From positions 5,929,001 through 5,993,000 of the forward strand of contig NZ_CP034448.1 of the NCBI RefSeq assembly GCF_003952465.1: a stretch of DNA of 64,000 nucleotides, in the 5' to 3' direction. The stretch comes from Mesorhizobium sp. M1B.F.Ca.ET.045.04.1.1. GTDB lineage: Bacteria; Pseudomonadota; Alphaproteobacteria; Rhizobiales; Rhizobiaceae. The position numbers and the translations under genes were made by a program. This document shows positions 16,493-24,716 of this stretch, piece after piece. The notes under the pieces were generated by a model. The model made no database searches and was not told where the DNA came from. It worked only from the letters and a program-made list of their open reading frames with translations. Numbering within the stretch: position 1 is the stretch's first letter; each line of letters opens with the position of its first letter.

Positions 16493-17962
16493 ATGAATTC
16501 CGGTTCCAATCTTTTCCTGTCCCGTCGCGGCTTTCTCGCCGTGGCGGCTGGAACTGCCATGTCGCTGCCGATGCGTCCCACCCGCGCATCCGCCGTTGAC
16601 GAACGCACCCTCAGGGCCGCGCCAGGCCAGGCGCAATTGGCCGGCCCCGACCACGCGCCTACCCCGACCTGGGCCTACAACGACACCGTCCCCGGCCCGG
16701 TGTTGCGCCTGCGGCAAGGCCAGCCGGTTCGGATCACGGTCGAGAACGGGTTGACCGAGGACACCACGGTCCACTGGCATGGCATCCGCCTGGCGAACGC
16801 CATGGACGGCGTGCCGGGACTGACCCAGCCGCCGATCGCGCCGGCTGCAAGTTTCATCTATGAATTCACGCCGCCGGACGCCGGCACCTTCTGGTACCAT
16901 CCGCATGCCGACAGCCTCGTACAGCTCGGCCGCGGCCTAGCCGGCGCGCTGATCGTCGAGGAGGCAGAGCCTGTCGCCTTCGACCGCGACCTGATCTGGA
17001 TGCTGCAGGACTGGCGGCTTGCCGCCGATGGCCGGATCGCCGGCGGTTTCGGCAGCGCGATGGATGCTGCGATGTCCGGCCGGGTCGGCAATCTCGTGAC
17101 CGTCAACGGCATGGCACCGGCCGATCAGGGTGTGAGGGCCGGTGAGCGCATCCGGCTGCGGCTGGCCAATGCCGCGCTTGCGCGCATGATGGCGCTGCGC
17201 TTCGAGGGACACCGGCCGGTCATCCTGGCGATCGACGGCCAGCCTTGCGACCCGCACGAGCCGGAGGACGGCCGTCTGGTGCTGGCTCCGGCGATGCGCG
17301 TCGACATCGCGCTCGACATGCAGGGCAAACCGGGTGGCCGATACCAGGTGGTCGACGATTTTTATGACGGCCTTGCCTACACGCTGGCCGCGCTTGCCTA
17401 TGACCAAGCACCACCGCTCAGGGTGCATCCCCTGGACCCGCCGACCGCCCTGCCGCGCAATCCCTTGCCCGAGCCCGATCTCGCCAACGCCGTGCGGCAG
17501 GAGATCGTCTTGCAGGGCGGCATGATGGGCGGCGGCAAGCTCGCCGGCGTCGGCGGGATGATGGGCATGTCCGGCATGATGGGCATGAGCATGAAGGGCA
17601 TGACGATGCCCGGCATGAACGGCACGCCCGCCTGGGCGATCAACGGCGTGTCGATGACCGGCGACGGTCATGCCGGCATGGCGCCGCAGTTCACGCTGAA
17701 ACGCGGCGTCACCTGCCACCTCACCATGCGCAACGAAACCGCCTGGTGGCACCCGATGCATGTGCACGGGTTCAGCCTTTTGCTGCTCTCCCGCAACGGC
17801 GCTCCCGTGCCGCACCGGCAATGGCAGGACACGGTGCTGCTTGCGCCGAAGGACACCGTCGAATGCGCCTTCGTCGCCGACAATCCCGGCGACTGGATGC
17901 TGCATTGCCACGTCGCCGATCACCAGATGGCCGGCCTCATGACCGTGTTCCGCGTGACCTGA
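16493..17962 (+). CDS. TAT-exported multicopper oxidase with Met-rich insert
   Basis: A 489-residue three-domain CueO/laccase-type oxidase. The twin-arginine signal SRRGFLAVAAGTA is at residues 9-21. Copper motifs are TVHWHG, WYHPHAD, HPMHVHGF and LHCHVADHQ near the C-terminus. A Met-rich segment at about residues 344-376 (repeated GMMGM-type words) lies before the third domain, in the region where CueO carries its Met-rich Cu(I)-capturing insert. The residue ten after the type-1 Cys is Leu rather than Met, which in laccases goes with higher redox potential. It leads the plus-strand operon of DUF411, TlpA, SCO1 and DsbA-like genes. Confidence 0.88.
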   Translation: MNSGSNLFLSRRGFLAVAAGTAMSLPMRPTRASAVDERTLRAAPGQAQLAGPDHAPTPTWAYNDTVPGPVLRLRQGQPVRITVENGLTEDTTVHWHGIRLANAMDGVPGLTQPPIAPAASFIYEFTPPDAGTFWYHPHADSLVQLGRGLAGALIVEEAEPVAFDRDLIWMLQDWRLAADGRIAGGFGSAMDAAMSGRVGNLVTVNGMAPADQGVRAGERIRLRLANAALARMMALRFEGHRPVILAIDGQPCDPHEPEDGRLVLAPAMRVDIALDMQGKPGGRYQVVDDFYDGLAYTLAALAYDQAPPLRVHPLDPPTALPRNPLPEPDLANAVRQEIVLQGGMMGGGKLAGVGGMMGMSGMMGMSMKGMTMPGMNGTPAWAINGVSMTGDGHAGMAPQFTLKRGVTCHLTMRNETAWWHPMHVHGFSLLLLSRNGAPVPHRQWQDTVLLAPKDTVECAFVADNPGDWMLHCHVADHQMAGLMTVFRVT

Positions 17963-17984
17963 TTTTCAACCAAGGAGAACTGCA

Positions 17985-18425
17985 ATGAAATTGACCTACC
18001 GCCTTGCCGCTCTTGCCGCCCTGATCGCGACACCGCTGCCCGCGTTCGCGGCAACCATAAATGCGGTGATGTACAAGAACCCGCAATGCAGCTGCTGCGA
18101 ATCCTATGCGAACTACCTTGAGCACAACGGCTTCAAGGTTGAGATCAAGCCCGTCAACAATCTTTCCCAGATCAGCAACGATGCAGGCGTGCCCGCCGAC
18201 CTCGAAGGCTGCCACACGTTGATGGTTGATGGCTACGTCGTCGACGGCCTGGTGCCGGTCGAAATCGTCAAGAAGCTTCTCACCGAACGTCCGGCCGTCG
18301 CCGGCATCACGCTCGCCGGCATGCCGGCCGGCGCGCCCGGCATGGGTGGCGAGAAGGACGGAACCTGGACGATCTATGCCTTCACTAAGGACGGCAGGGC
18401 GCCAACCATCTATGCGACGGAGTGA
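17985..18425 (+). CDS. DUF411 periplasmic metal-binding protein
   Basis: A 146-residue protein with a Sec signal (MKLTYRLAALAALIATPLPAFA) and a thioredoxin-like DUF411 domain. The hallmark CSCC at 35-38 (NPQCSCCESYANYL) is followed by the conserved GCHT and VDGYVVDGLVPVEIV. DUF411 proteins are recurrent members of copper-resistance operons and are thought to bind copper, though the mechanism is not settled. It lies 22 bases after the oxidase gene with aaggag upstream and six bases before tlpA. Confidence 0.88.
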   Translation: MKLTYRLAALAALIATPLPAFAATINAVMYKNPQCSCCESYANYLEHNGFKVEIKPVNNLSQISNDAGVPADLEGCHTLMVDGYVVDGLVPVEIVKKLLTERPAVAGITLAGMPAGAPGMGGEKDGTWTIYAFTKDGRAPTIYATE

Positions 18426-18431
18426 GCGCCT

Positions 18432-18965
18432 ATGACCGCAAGCAAACTGGCCGTGGCCCTTTCGGCAATGCTGCTTGCGGCCCTGCTGCCGGCAGCGGCG
18501 GCGGAGGCGCCGCAGAACTTCGCCGTTCTCGATACGCCCGCCGCCGTGCCTCAAATCAGCTTCGCGGATGTCGCCGGCCAGCCGAAGACGCTGGCCGAAT
18601 ATTCCGGCAAGGTCGTGCTGCTCAACATCTGGGCGACATGGTGTGCGCCCTGCCGCAAGGAAATGCCGACGCTCGACCACCTGCAGGCCGAGCTTGGCGG
18701 CCCCGACTTCGAGGTCGTCGCCTTGTCGATGGATCGCAAAGGCCCCGACGCCGTGAAGAAATTCTTCGCCGAGACTGGCGTCACGCACCTTGCGCTCAAC
18801 ATCGACACCTCCGCCCAGGCGATGTTCACGCTTGGCGCCGTCGGCCTGCCGATGACGCTGCTGATCGACCGGCAAGGCAAGGAGATCGGCCGGCTGATCG
18901 GCCCGGCCGAGTGGGACGCTCCCGACATGGTCGACTTCATCCGCGGCCGCATCGCCGCCAAATGA
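18432..18965 (+). CDS. TlpA/ResA-like thiol-disulfide oxidoreductase
   Basis: A 177-residue periplasmic thioredoxin-fold protein with a Sec signal (MTASKLAVALSAMLLAALLPAAA) and the active site WCAPC, Cys71 and Cys74. The cis-Pro loop GAVGLPMTLLIDRQG is intact. TlpA-type proteins reduce disulfides of cytochrome c apoproteins or copper-site cysteines. Its place between DUF411 and SCO1-type genes suggests it keeps copper-binding cysteines reduced during metallation. Confidence 0.88.
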   Translation: MTASKLAVALSAMLLAALLPAAAAEAPQNFAVLDTPAAVPQISFADVAGQPKTLAEYSGKVVLLNIWATWCAPCRKEMPTLDHLQAELGGPDFEVVALSMDRKGPDAVKKFFAETGVTHLALNIDTSAQAMFTLGAVGLPMTLLIDRQGKEIGRLIGPAEWDAPDMVDFIRGRIAAK

Positions 18966-18977
18966 GAAGGAAATGAG

Positions 18978-19295
18978 ATGACAACGACAGAGTTGACCCA
19001 GGCCGGGCAGGTTTCACCGGGCCGCGGATCCATCGTCCGCTCCACTTTAGGCGGGCGCCGTGGCCTGATCGCTGCCGGCGTGGCCATCGCCGTCGCCGGC
19101 CTTGCCTTCAACTGGTCGTGGCTGGTCGCAGCCGGCATCGCGCCGGCGCTGCTCAGTCTGCTGCCCTGCGTCGCCATGTGCGCACTTGGCCTGTGCACGA
19201 ACCGGATGACAGCGTGCTCGACCGAAAACGTTCCGTCCGGGAAGGACGGCGGTGGTCCCAAAACGCTTTCCGCAGACATGAAAGGCGGTGGTTGA
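18978..19295 (+). CDS. Small membrane protein with CxxxCxxxxC in the second span
   Basis: A 105-residue protein with two predicted spans, GLIAAGVAIAVAGLAFNWSWL and GIAPALLSLLPCVAMCALGLC; the second contains the Cys pattern LPCVAMCALGLC. The C-terminal 40 residues are polar. Cys in a membrane helix within a copper operon suggests metal contact, but no function is known to me. Its TGA overlaps the next gene's ATG by one base. Confidence 0.65.
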   Translation: MTTTELTQAGQVSPGRGSIVRSTLGGRRGLIAAGVAIAVAGLAFNWSWLVAAGIAPALLSLLPCVAMCALGLCTNRMTACSTENVPSGKDGGGPKTLSADMKGGG

Positions 19296-20047
19296 TGTTT
19301 TCCCCGGTGCAAAGCCAGCCGGCGGCGCGGTGTGTTTCGTTGGTTCGGGACCAGTGGATGCGCCTGCTGCTCGGCCTGATCGCGCTGACGGCGCTGACCG
19401 TCGGCTTCGCGCACGGCGCGCGGGCGCATTCGCTGGACGACATCGACGCCATGCTGCGGAGCGACGAGAAGTATTTCCAGCAGATCGACAAGCCGATGCC
19501 CGACTTCACGCTGCGCGCCGCCGACGGGCGCGTCGTGCGGCCGGCCGATCTCGCCGGCAAGGTCGTCGTGCTCCACTTCATCTACACCTCGTGCCCGGAC
19601 GTTTGCCCGCTGCACGCCGAGAAGGTCGCCGAGGTCCAGAAGATGGTGAACTCGACACCGATGAAGGATCGGGTCGTCTTCATCAGCATAACCACCGACC
19701 CGCGGGAAGACACGCCCGATGTGCTCAAGGCCTATGGGCCGACACATGGGCTCGACCCGGTCAACTGGCTGTTCCTGACCACGGCTCCAGACCAGCCGGA
19801 GGATGCGACCCGCAAGCTGGCAGAAGCCTTCGGCCACAAATTCACGCTCACCGATGACGGCTACCAGATGCACGGCATCGTCACCCATGTGATCGACAGG
19901 GAGGGCCGCTGGCGGGCGAACTTCCACGGGCTGAATTTCCAGCCCATCAACCTCGTCACCTTCGTCAACGCGCTCACCAACAATATCGAGCGCCCGCACC
20001 ATGAACAGGACGAAGGCTGGCTGGCGAAACTGAAGAACCTGCTTTGA
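19295..20047 (+). CDS. SCO1/SenC-family copper chaperone
   Basis: A 250-residue protein with one N-terminal membrane anchor (LLLGLIALTALTVGFAHGA) and a thioredoxin-like SCO domain. The copper ligands are present: Cys100 and Cys104 in SCPDVCP, and His198 in GIVTHVID. SCO proteins deliver or oxidise copper thiols for cytochrome oxidase CuA sites and other copper enzymes. Start ATG 19295 overlaps the preceding stop by one base; a longer in-frame version lacks the anchor at its N-terminus. The family call is firm; whether its client is a terminal oxidase or the multicopper oxidases is unknown. Confidence 0.88.
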   Translation: MFSPVQSQPAARCVSLVRDQWMRLLLGLIALTALTVGFAHGARAHSLDDIDAMLRSDEKYFQQIDKPMPDFTLRAADGRVVRPADLAGKVVVLHFIYTSCPDVCPLHAEKVAEVQKMVNSTPMKDRVVFISITTDPREDTPDVLKAYGPTHGLDPVNWLFLTTAPDQPEDATRKLAEAFGHKFTLTDDGYQMHGIVTHVIDREGRWRANFHGLNFQPINLVTFVNALTNNIERPHHEQDEGWLAKLKNLL

Positions 20048-20084
20048 GGCAGGACCACCGCTTTCGAAAAAGAAAGGGAAACAC

Positions 20085-20876
20085 ATGTTCACCAGGGCGC
20101 ACACGAGCCGATTCTTCGGAAGTATCTTTCGCGCCATTCTGCTCGCCGGCCTGGCGGGATGGTTCCTGCTCAATCCAGGCCCTCTGGGCGCGCGAGGACC
20201 GGCATTCGCGGCCGGCGAAATGTCCCAGGACCAGCTCGATCAACGGATACACGACTACATTCTGGCGCATCCGGAGGTTCTCGTGCAGGCGCTGCAGAGC
20301 CTGGACGAGCGCCAGCGACAAGCGGAGGCGGCCGAGGCCAGGAAGGTGCTCAACGCGCGAACGGCCGACGTCTTTCACGACAAGCAGAGCCCCGTCGGCG
20401 GCAATGCGCAAGGCAATGTCACCCTGGTCGAGTTCTTCGACTATAATTGCCCCTATTGCCGAATGATGGCACCAATCATGGAACAGGCCGTGGCCGACGA
20501 TCCGCAGCTCAGAATCGTCTACAAGGAATTCCCCATCCTCGGCCCCGATTCCGTGTTCGCGGCCAAGGCCGCGCTCGCCGCCGACAAGCAAGGCAAATAC
20601 GCGGCGTTTCACAAGGCGCTCTATACGGCAAAGACAAGAGTGACCGAGGCGGTCGTGCTCAAGACCGCCGCCGAGGCCGGGCTGGACGTCGAACGCATGA
20701 AGGCCGATATGCGGCAGCCGGACATCCAGGCATCGATAGACCGCAACACGGAACTGGCTCAGGCGCTGCGAATAACGGGGACGCCGGGCTTCGTCGCCGG
20801 CGATCAGATTTATCCCGGAGCGACCGATCTTGCGACACTGAAAACATTCGTCAACCAAGCGAGGGCCGGCAAATGA
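20085..20876 (+). CDS. DsbA/Com1-like disulfide oxidoreductase
   Basis: A 263-residue periplasmic thiol oxidoreductase. A signal anchor (IFRAILLAGLAGWFLL) is followed by a helical N-terminal segment (about residues 45-90) typical of ScsC/Com1-type proteins, then the DsbA fold with CPYC (Cys122, Cys125) and the cis-Pro loop ITGTPGFV. ScsC-like proteins work in copper tolerance by shuffling or protecting thiols. Its stop overlaps the ATG of the Cys-rich gene that follows (ATGA), so the two are translationally coupled and that neighbour is a likely client. Confidence 0.85.
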   Translation: MFTRAHTSRFFGSIFRAILLAGLAGWFLLNPGPLGARGPAFAAGEMSQDQLDQRIHDYILAHPEVLVQALQSLDERQRQAEAAEARKVLNARTADVFHDKQSPVGGNAQGNVTLVEFFDYNCPYCRMMAPIMEQAVADDPQLRIVYKEFPILGPDSVFAAKAALAADKQGKYAAFHKALYTAKTRVTEAVVLKTAAEAGLDVERMKADMRQPDIQASIDRNTELAQALRITGTPGFVAGDQIYPGATDLATLKTFVNQARAGK

Positions 20877-21430
20877 CCAGCGACCCAAACCGGCGCACAG
20901 TTGTTCTCGGCGCGTTCGGCGTCGCCACAGCAGTAGGCCTTTTCGAGCGGGCGGAGCCGGCAATCGCCGCCGAGGACCCGGAATTGGCAAGGCGTTTCAA
21001 GGATCTTAGCGAGAACGGCAACAGCACCTGCTCGGCCAAGTTCACGGACTCGATCGCGACCATGCCGGCGATGGCTCGCATCAAGGGCTCGTGTTGCAGC
21101 CCGATGGAACTGAAGCGCTATGGCGAGCAGGTGCGAGGGCTCGCCAAGTACCGCGCCATCCCGATGATCCCCGGCGATCCGTATGACATTGCGGCGGCGA
21201 CAGCGCAGCAGATGATGCCGTATTACGATCTGAAGCTCACCGGAGACGAGCAGAAGGCCTATGACTACGCGATGGCCAATTCCGAGGAGAAGGGGCCGTG
21301 CTGCTGCCCATGCTGGCGTTGGAAGGTGTATGGCGGGCTGGCGAAATACCTGATCCACGAGCACCGCTTCACCGGCGAGCAGATCGTTGATGTGTGGGAC
21401 CTTTCGGACGGCTGCGGCGGGGGTATGTAG
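20873..21430 (+). CDS. TAT-type Cys-rich protein of unknown function
   Basis: A 185-residue protein with a twin-arginine-like leader (NRRTVVLGAFGVATAVGLF). The mature part has eight Cys: one at 53, a CC at 74-75, a dense CCCPC at 143-147, and one at 181, plus HEH at 162-164. There is no membrane span after the leader. I do not recognise a named family; the CCCPCW stretch is loosely like PCYCGC-type proteins. Coupled translation with a DsbA-like gene suggests it needs controlled disulfide state, and copper storage or transfer is the natural guess. ATG 20873 is fixed by the ATGA overlap. Confidence 0.7.
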   Translation: MTSDPNRRTVVLGAFGVATAVGLFERAEPAIAAEDPELARRFKDLSENGNSTCSAKFTDSIATMPAMARIKGSCCSPMELKRYGEQVRGLAKYRAIPMIPGDPYDIAAATAQQMMPYYDLKLTGDEQKAYDYAMANSEEKGPCCCPCWRWKVYGGLAKYLIHEHRFTGEQIVDVWDLSDGCGGGM

Positions 21431-21552
21431 GAGCAGACAGGGGCGTCGGCCTGCACCCGCATCCTTGTCGTCTTGACGCTACGAGCTAGGTTACCTCGCA
21501 ATCGCCGACATGCGCCGGCGAAGTCCGGCTTTCGCCATGGAGGACGACTGCC

Positions 21553-21669
21553 ATGATGGGCGGTTCAGGCGGCATATGGATGATGGGCGGCATGGCCGTC
21601 ATCTGGATCTTGGTTTTTGTTACGCTCGTGCTCGCGATCGCTGCGCTCGTCAAATATCTAAGGACCTGA
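21553..21669 (+). CDS. Tiny Met/Gly-rich single-span membrane protein
   Basis: A 38-residue peptide beginning MMGGSGGIWMMGGM, followed by one membrane helix (VIWILVFVTLVLAIAALV) and a short basic end. ggagga lies eight bases upstream of ATG 21553. It resembles the short Met-rich or SHOCT-like membrane peptides that often sit in copper operons. Coding status is supported by the ribosome site and operon position only. Confidence 0.55.
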   Translation: MMGGSGGIWMMGGMAVIWILVFVTLVLAIAALVKYLRT

Positions 21670-21688
21670 CCGGGTTGGCAAAGCGCAG

Positions 21689-21931
21689 TTGACGACGCAG
21701 CTCACTTCCACCCTCACCTGTCCTCTTTGCGGACATCAGGCTCTCGAGGCGATGCCGGCCGATGCCTGCCAGTTCTTCTACGAATGCCGGGGGTGCGGAA
21801 CGTTGCTTCGGCCGAAGACGGGGGATTGCTGCGTGTTCTGCTCCTATGGAGACGTTCCGTGTCCGCCGATTCAGGGGGCTCGCACGGGACGACAGTCCGC
21901 GTGCTGCGGCGACAGAGATCGTCACGGCTAG
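21689..21931 (+). CDS. Small Cys-rich GDCC-type protein
   Basis: An 80-residue protein with nine Cys in its first 60 residues: CPLC at 11-14, Cys27, CRGC at 33-36, then GDCCVFCSYGDVPCPP at 46-60. This last stretch is a recognisable signature of a small protein found beside metal-resistance and MerR genes in many bacteria; the function is unknown, probably metal or zinc binding. No signal peptide, so cytoplasmic. The only plausible start is TTG 21689, 19 bases after the previous stop. Confidence 0.72.
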   Translation: MTTQLTSTLTCPLCGHQALEAMPADACQFFYECRGCGTLLRPKTGDCCVFCSYGDVPCPPIQGARTGRQSACCGDRDRHG

Positions 21932-21995
21932 CGAAATCGCGGCGGACCGTGCTGCTTGAGACTCGCCCCGAATCCACCAGCCTGTCCAACCGGGC

Positions 21996-22026
21996 TTGAC
22001 CTTCCAGTTACTGGAACCCTTAGGTT
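21996..22026 (+). promoter_or_regulatory. CueR-type operator and promoter
   Basis: A -35 box TTGACC at 21996-22001 and a -10-like TTAGGT/TAGGTT near 22020-22026 are separated by an overlong spacer of 18-19 bases. The spacer contains the perfect dyad TTCCAG-TTA-CTGGAA at 22002-22016. Dyad within a stretched spacer is the hallmark of MerR-family activated promoters, and the sequence fits CueR boxes. It lies 55 bases before the third oxidase, whose operon includes the CueR-like gene itself. Confidence 0.82.
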
Positions 22027-22080
22027 CGGCGGCGAAGTCTTCCGGTGGCGCGCGTTCCCAATCACGATCAGGAGAAAAAG

Positions 22081-23601
22081 ATGCATCGACGCGGTTTTCT
22101 GGCGGCAGGCCTGGCAACGGTTCTGTCAGGCTCTCGCGCGCTGGCGCAGATGAAGATGGATGGCATGTCGGACATGGATTCCATGTCGGGCATGGACGGC
22201 CATGCCGGCCATGACATGGGCGCCATGGCGCTTGACGCCGCGGCGCTGCCCGAAGGCGCGGCGCTGCGCGAATTGCCGACGCTCGCCAACGAGGCCGGCC
22301 AGCCCGGCCTGTTCAAGGCGAAGCTGACGGCGGCGCCCGCCACGGCGCGCTTTGCCGCCGACCGGGATACGCCGATCCTTGCCTATAACGGCACGAGCCC
22401 GGGGCCGCTGATCGAGGCCTATGAAGGCGACCGCGTCGAGATCACCTTCGCCAACCGGATCGAGGGCGAGCAAAGCACCGTCCATTGGCACGGCATGCCG
22501 GTGCCGGCCGATCAGGACGGCAATCCGATGGACCCGGTGGCGGCGGGCGCGGACCGCGTTTACGGCTTCGAACTGCCGGAAGGCAGCGCCGGCTCCTACT
22601 GGTATCACCCGCATCCGCATGGCCGGACGGCCGAGCAGGTCTATCGCGGCCTTGCGGGCGCCTTTGTCGTCAAGGCGAAGGCCGATCCGGTGCCGGCGGC
22701 CTATGGCGACACGGTGCTCATGTTCACCGACCTTCGCCTTGCCGCCGACGGCTCGATGCCCGACAACACCATGAACGACCTGATGAACGGCCGCGTCGGC
22801 GACCATGTGCTGGTCAACGGCCAGAAGAACCCGCGGCTCACCGTGGCGATGGGCGCGAAGCGGCGCCTGCGGCTCTACAACGCCACCAATGCGCGCTTCC
22901 TCAGGCTTGCCTTCGAAGGCGCGGCGATGACGATCATCGGGACGGACGGCGGTCTGCTGGGGAAGCCGGTTGCGGCCAACGAGATCATGCTCAGCCCGGC
23001 CGAGCGCATCGAGCTGGTCGTCGCCTTCGACCGGGCGGGCACCGCCACCCTCACCACGCTCGACTATGATCGCGGCTGGATGGGTCCCGGCCGGCCGGCG
23101 GACGCCGGGCTGACGCTGCTCACCGTCGATGTGTCGGAAACGCCGGGAGAAGCGATGCCGCCGCTGCCCGAGCGGCTCAGGCCAATCGCACCGCTTGGGC
23201 AGCCCGCGGTCAGCCGCCGTCTCGTCTTCACCGAGACCATGGCGATGAACGCCACCGGCATGGAGATGGGCTTCCTGATCAACGGCAAGGCCTTCGACAT
23301 GGAGCGCGTCGACATCGTCGCCCGGGCCGGCGAGACCGAGCTCTGGGAAATCGTCAACCAGGCCGACATGGACCACCCGTTCCATCTCCACGGCACGCAG
23401 TTCCAGGTGATCGAGCGCGAGCGCGGCGGCAAGGTCGCCAAACCGCCCTATCTCGCCTGGAAGGACACGGTCAACGTGGCGCGCGGCGAGACGGTTCGGC
23501 TGCTCTTGCGCCAGGAGCGGCCCGGCCAGCGCATGTATCATTGCCACATCCTCGAGCATGAGCAGCTCGGCATGATGGGCATCCTCGACGTCGAGGCATA
23601 G
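22081..23601 (+). CDS. TAT-exported multicopper oxidase (CopA/CueO-like)
   Basis: A 506-residue three-domain oxidase. The twin-arginine leader is HRRGFLAAGLATV. An N-terminal Met/Asp/His-rich segment (about residues 24-49, repeating MDxMSxM and GHAGHDM) probably captures Cu(I). Copper motifs are VHWHG, WYHPHPHG, HPFHLHG and YHCHILEHEQLGM; here the axial position is the standard Met. ATG 22081 has aggaga upstream and a CueR-type promoter 55 bases before it. A cueR-like gene follows after 12 bases, so this is the regulated core of the island. Confidence 0.9.
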   Translation: MHRRGFLAAGLATVLSGSRALAQMKMDGMSDMDSMSGMDGHAGHDMGAMALDAAALPEGAALRELPTLANEAGQPGLFKAKLTAAPATARFAADRDTPILAYNGTSPGPLIEAYEGDRVEITFANRIEGEQSTVHWHGMPVPADQDGNPMDPVAAGADRVYGFELPEGSAGSYWYHPHPHGRTAEQVYRGLAGAFVVKAKADPVPAAYGDTVLMFTDLRLAADGSMPDNTMNDLMNGRVGDHVLVNGQKNPRLTVAMGAKRRLRLYNATNARFLRLAFEGAAMTIIGTDGGLLGKPVAANEIMLSPAERIELVVAFDRAGTATLTTLDYDRGWMGPGRPADAGLTLLTVDVSETPGEAMPPLPERLRPIAPLGQPAVSRRLVFTETMAMNATGMEMGFLINGKAFDMERVDIVARAGETELWEIVNQADMDHPFHLHGTQFQVIERERGGKVAKPPYLAWKDTVNVARGETVRLLLRQERPGQRMYHCHILEHEQLGMMGILDVEA

Positions 23602-23613
23602 GAGTTCAACTCA

Positions 23614-24012
23614 ATGAACATCGGCATCGCATCGGAACGGGCGGGCCTGCCGCCGAAGACGATCCGCTATTACGAGGATATCGGCCTGCTGCGTCCGGCC
23701 CGCACCGACAACGGCTATCGCGACTATTCGGCGGCCGACATCCATCGGCTGCGCTTCCTGCAGCGCGCGCGCAGCCTCGGCTTCTCGGTAGACGAGTGCC
23801 GGCAGCTTTTGTCGCTCTATCACGACCGCAATCGCGAGAGCGCGGACGTCAAGGCGATCGCCGAGGCGAAGCTGGCGGAGATCGACCGCAAGATCGCCGA
23901 GCTCGCCAGCCTGCGCCATGTGATGCGCCACCTGATCGAGCACTGCAGCGGCGACGAGAGGCCTGACTGTCCGATCATCGACGAGCTCGCCGGAGAGGGC
24001 ATGGTGCAGTGA
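23614..24012 (+). CDS. cueR: CueR-type MerR-family copper-responsive regulator
   Basis: A 132-residue MerR regulator: winged helix MNIGIASERAGLPPKTIRYYEDIGLL, a long dimerisation helix, and the C-terminal metal loop with Cys111 and Cys119 (CSGDERPDC). These Cys positions match Cys112 and Cys120 of CueR, which bind a single Cu(I); the spacing distinguishes it from MerR and ZntR. It should twist the long-spacer promoter at 21996. Being downstream of that promoter, it is autoregulated. Its end overlaps the cytochrome gene start (GTGA). Confidence 0.9.
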   Translation: MNIGIASERAGLPPKTIRYYEDIGLLRPARTDNGYRDYSAADIHRLRFLQRARSLGFSVDECRQLLSLYHDRNRESADVKAIAEAKLAEIDRKIAELASLRHVMRHLIEHCSGDERPDCPIIDELAGEGMVQ

Positions 24013-24551
24013 GGCGGACCGTTTCCGCCGCCATCCTTTTGCTGGCCTCCTCGCTTGCCGCCGCTGCCGGCGCCGACGCGCTCGTCAAGGCCCGCCAGGC
24101 CTCGATGAAGGAGATGGCGGCGGCGGCCAAGACGATCGCCGAGATGTTCGACGGCAAGCGCGCCTATGACGCGGCCGGCTTCAAGGCGGCGGCCGAAACG
24201 CTCAAGGTTCGCACCGGCCCTGCCTTGATCGCCGAATTTCCGGACGGCACGCTCGGCGCGCCGTCCGGCGCCAAGCCGGAAATCGACCAGGCCCGGCCGG
24301 AATTCGAGGCGCTCGCCCGCCATATCGGCCGGCTCGCCGACGCGCTCGCCGCCAAAGCAGAGAAAGCTCCGGCCGGGATCACCGCCGACATGCGGATGAC
24401 CGGTCCGCCAAGGGATGGCGGCAGCCTGCTCGGCAAGCGGCCGCGCGCAGCGCAAGCCGATCCCGCCGGCATGCCGGCCGAACATCTCCTGCACCTCATG
24501 CTGCAGGACTGTTCGAGCTGTCATTCGAAGTTCCGGCAAAGGCAGCAGTGA
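24009..24551 (+). CDS. Cytochrome c-556/c'-like protein
   Basis: A 180-residue periplasmic protein with a Sec signal (RRTVSAAILLLASSLAAAAGA) and a four-helix-bundle composition; the haem-binding CSSCH at 168-172 is at the C-terminus, as in cytochromes c'. The start is GTG 24009, overlapping the cueR stop. Cytochromes of this class are low-spin or five-coordinate electron carriers or gas binders. In this operon it could accept electrons from Cu(I) oxidation, which is inference. Confidence 0.78.
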   Translation: MRRTVSAAILLLASSLAAAAGADALVKARQASMKEMAAAAKTIAEMFDGKRAYDAAGFKAAAETLKVRTGPALIAEFPDGTLGAPSGAKPEIDQARPEFEALARHIGRLADALAAKAEKAPAGITADMRMTGPPRDGGSLLGKRPRAAQADPAGMPAEHLLHLMLQDCSSCHSKFRQRQQ

Positions 24552-24580
24552 GGCGCGAGCCGCTCGGCTATTTGCTTTAC

Positions 24581-24624
24581 GCAATTCCGGATGGAAACTC
24601 GCCACGCACTTTTCTGGAATTGCT
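24581..24624. repeat. gcaattcc...ggaattgc palindromic unit
   Basis: A copy of the dispersed hairpin family (arms gcaattcc and ggaattgc) just after the cytochrome gene; the centre ggatggaaactcg differs slightly from the copies at 2303, 40941 and 43893. It may serve as the operon terminator. Confidence 0.55.
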
Positions 24625-24716
24625 CTTGGCCAGCGCCGTTCTGCACATTTAAATCAGAACATGCTAATGTTGCGCAGCCATGCTTATCGGTGCATGGCAG
24701 GTTTAGGGAGGATGCG

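Noticed and set aside
18551..20173. 540-codon minus-strand frame opposite tlpA, SCO1 and DsbA-like genes
   Set aside because: It runs against three well-recognised genes and shows no domain of its own.
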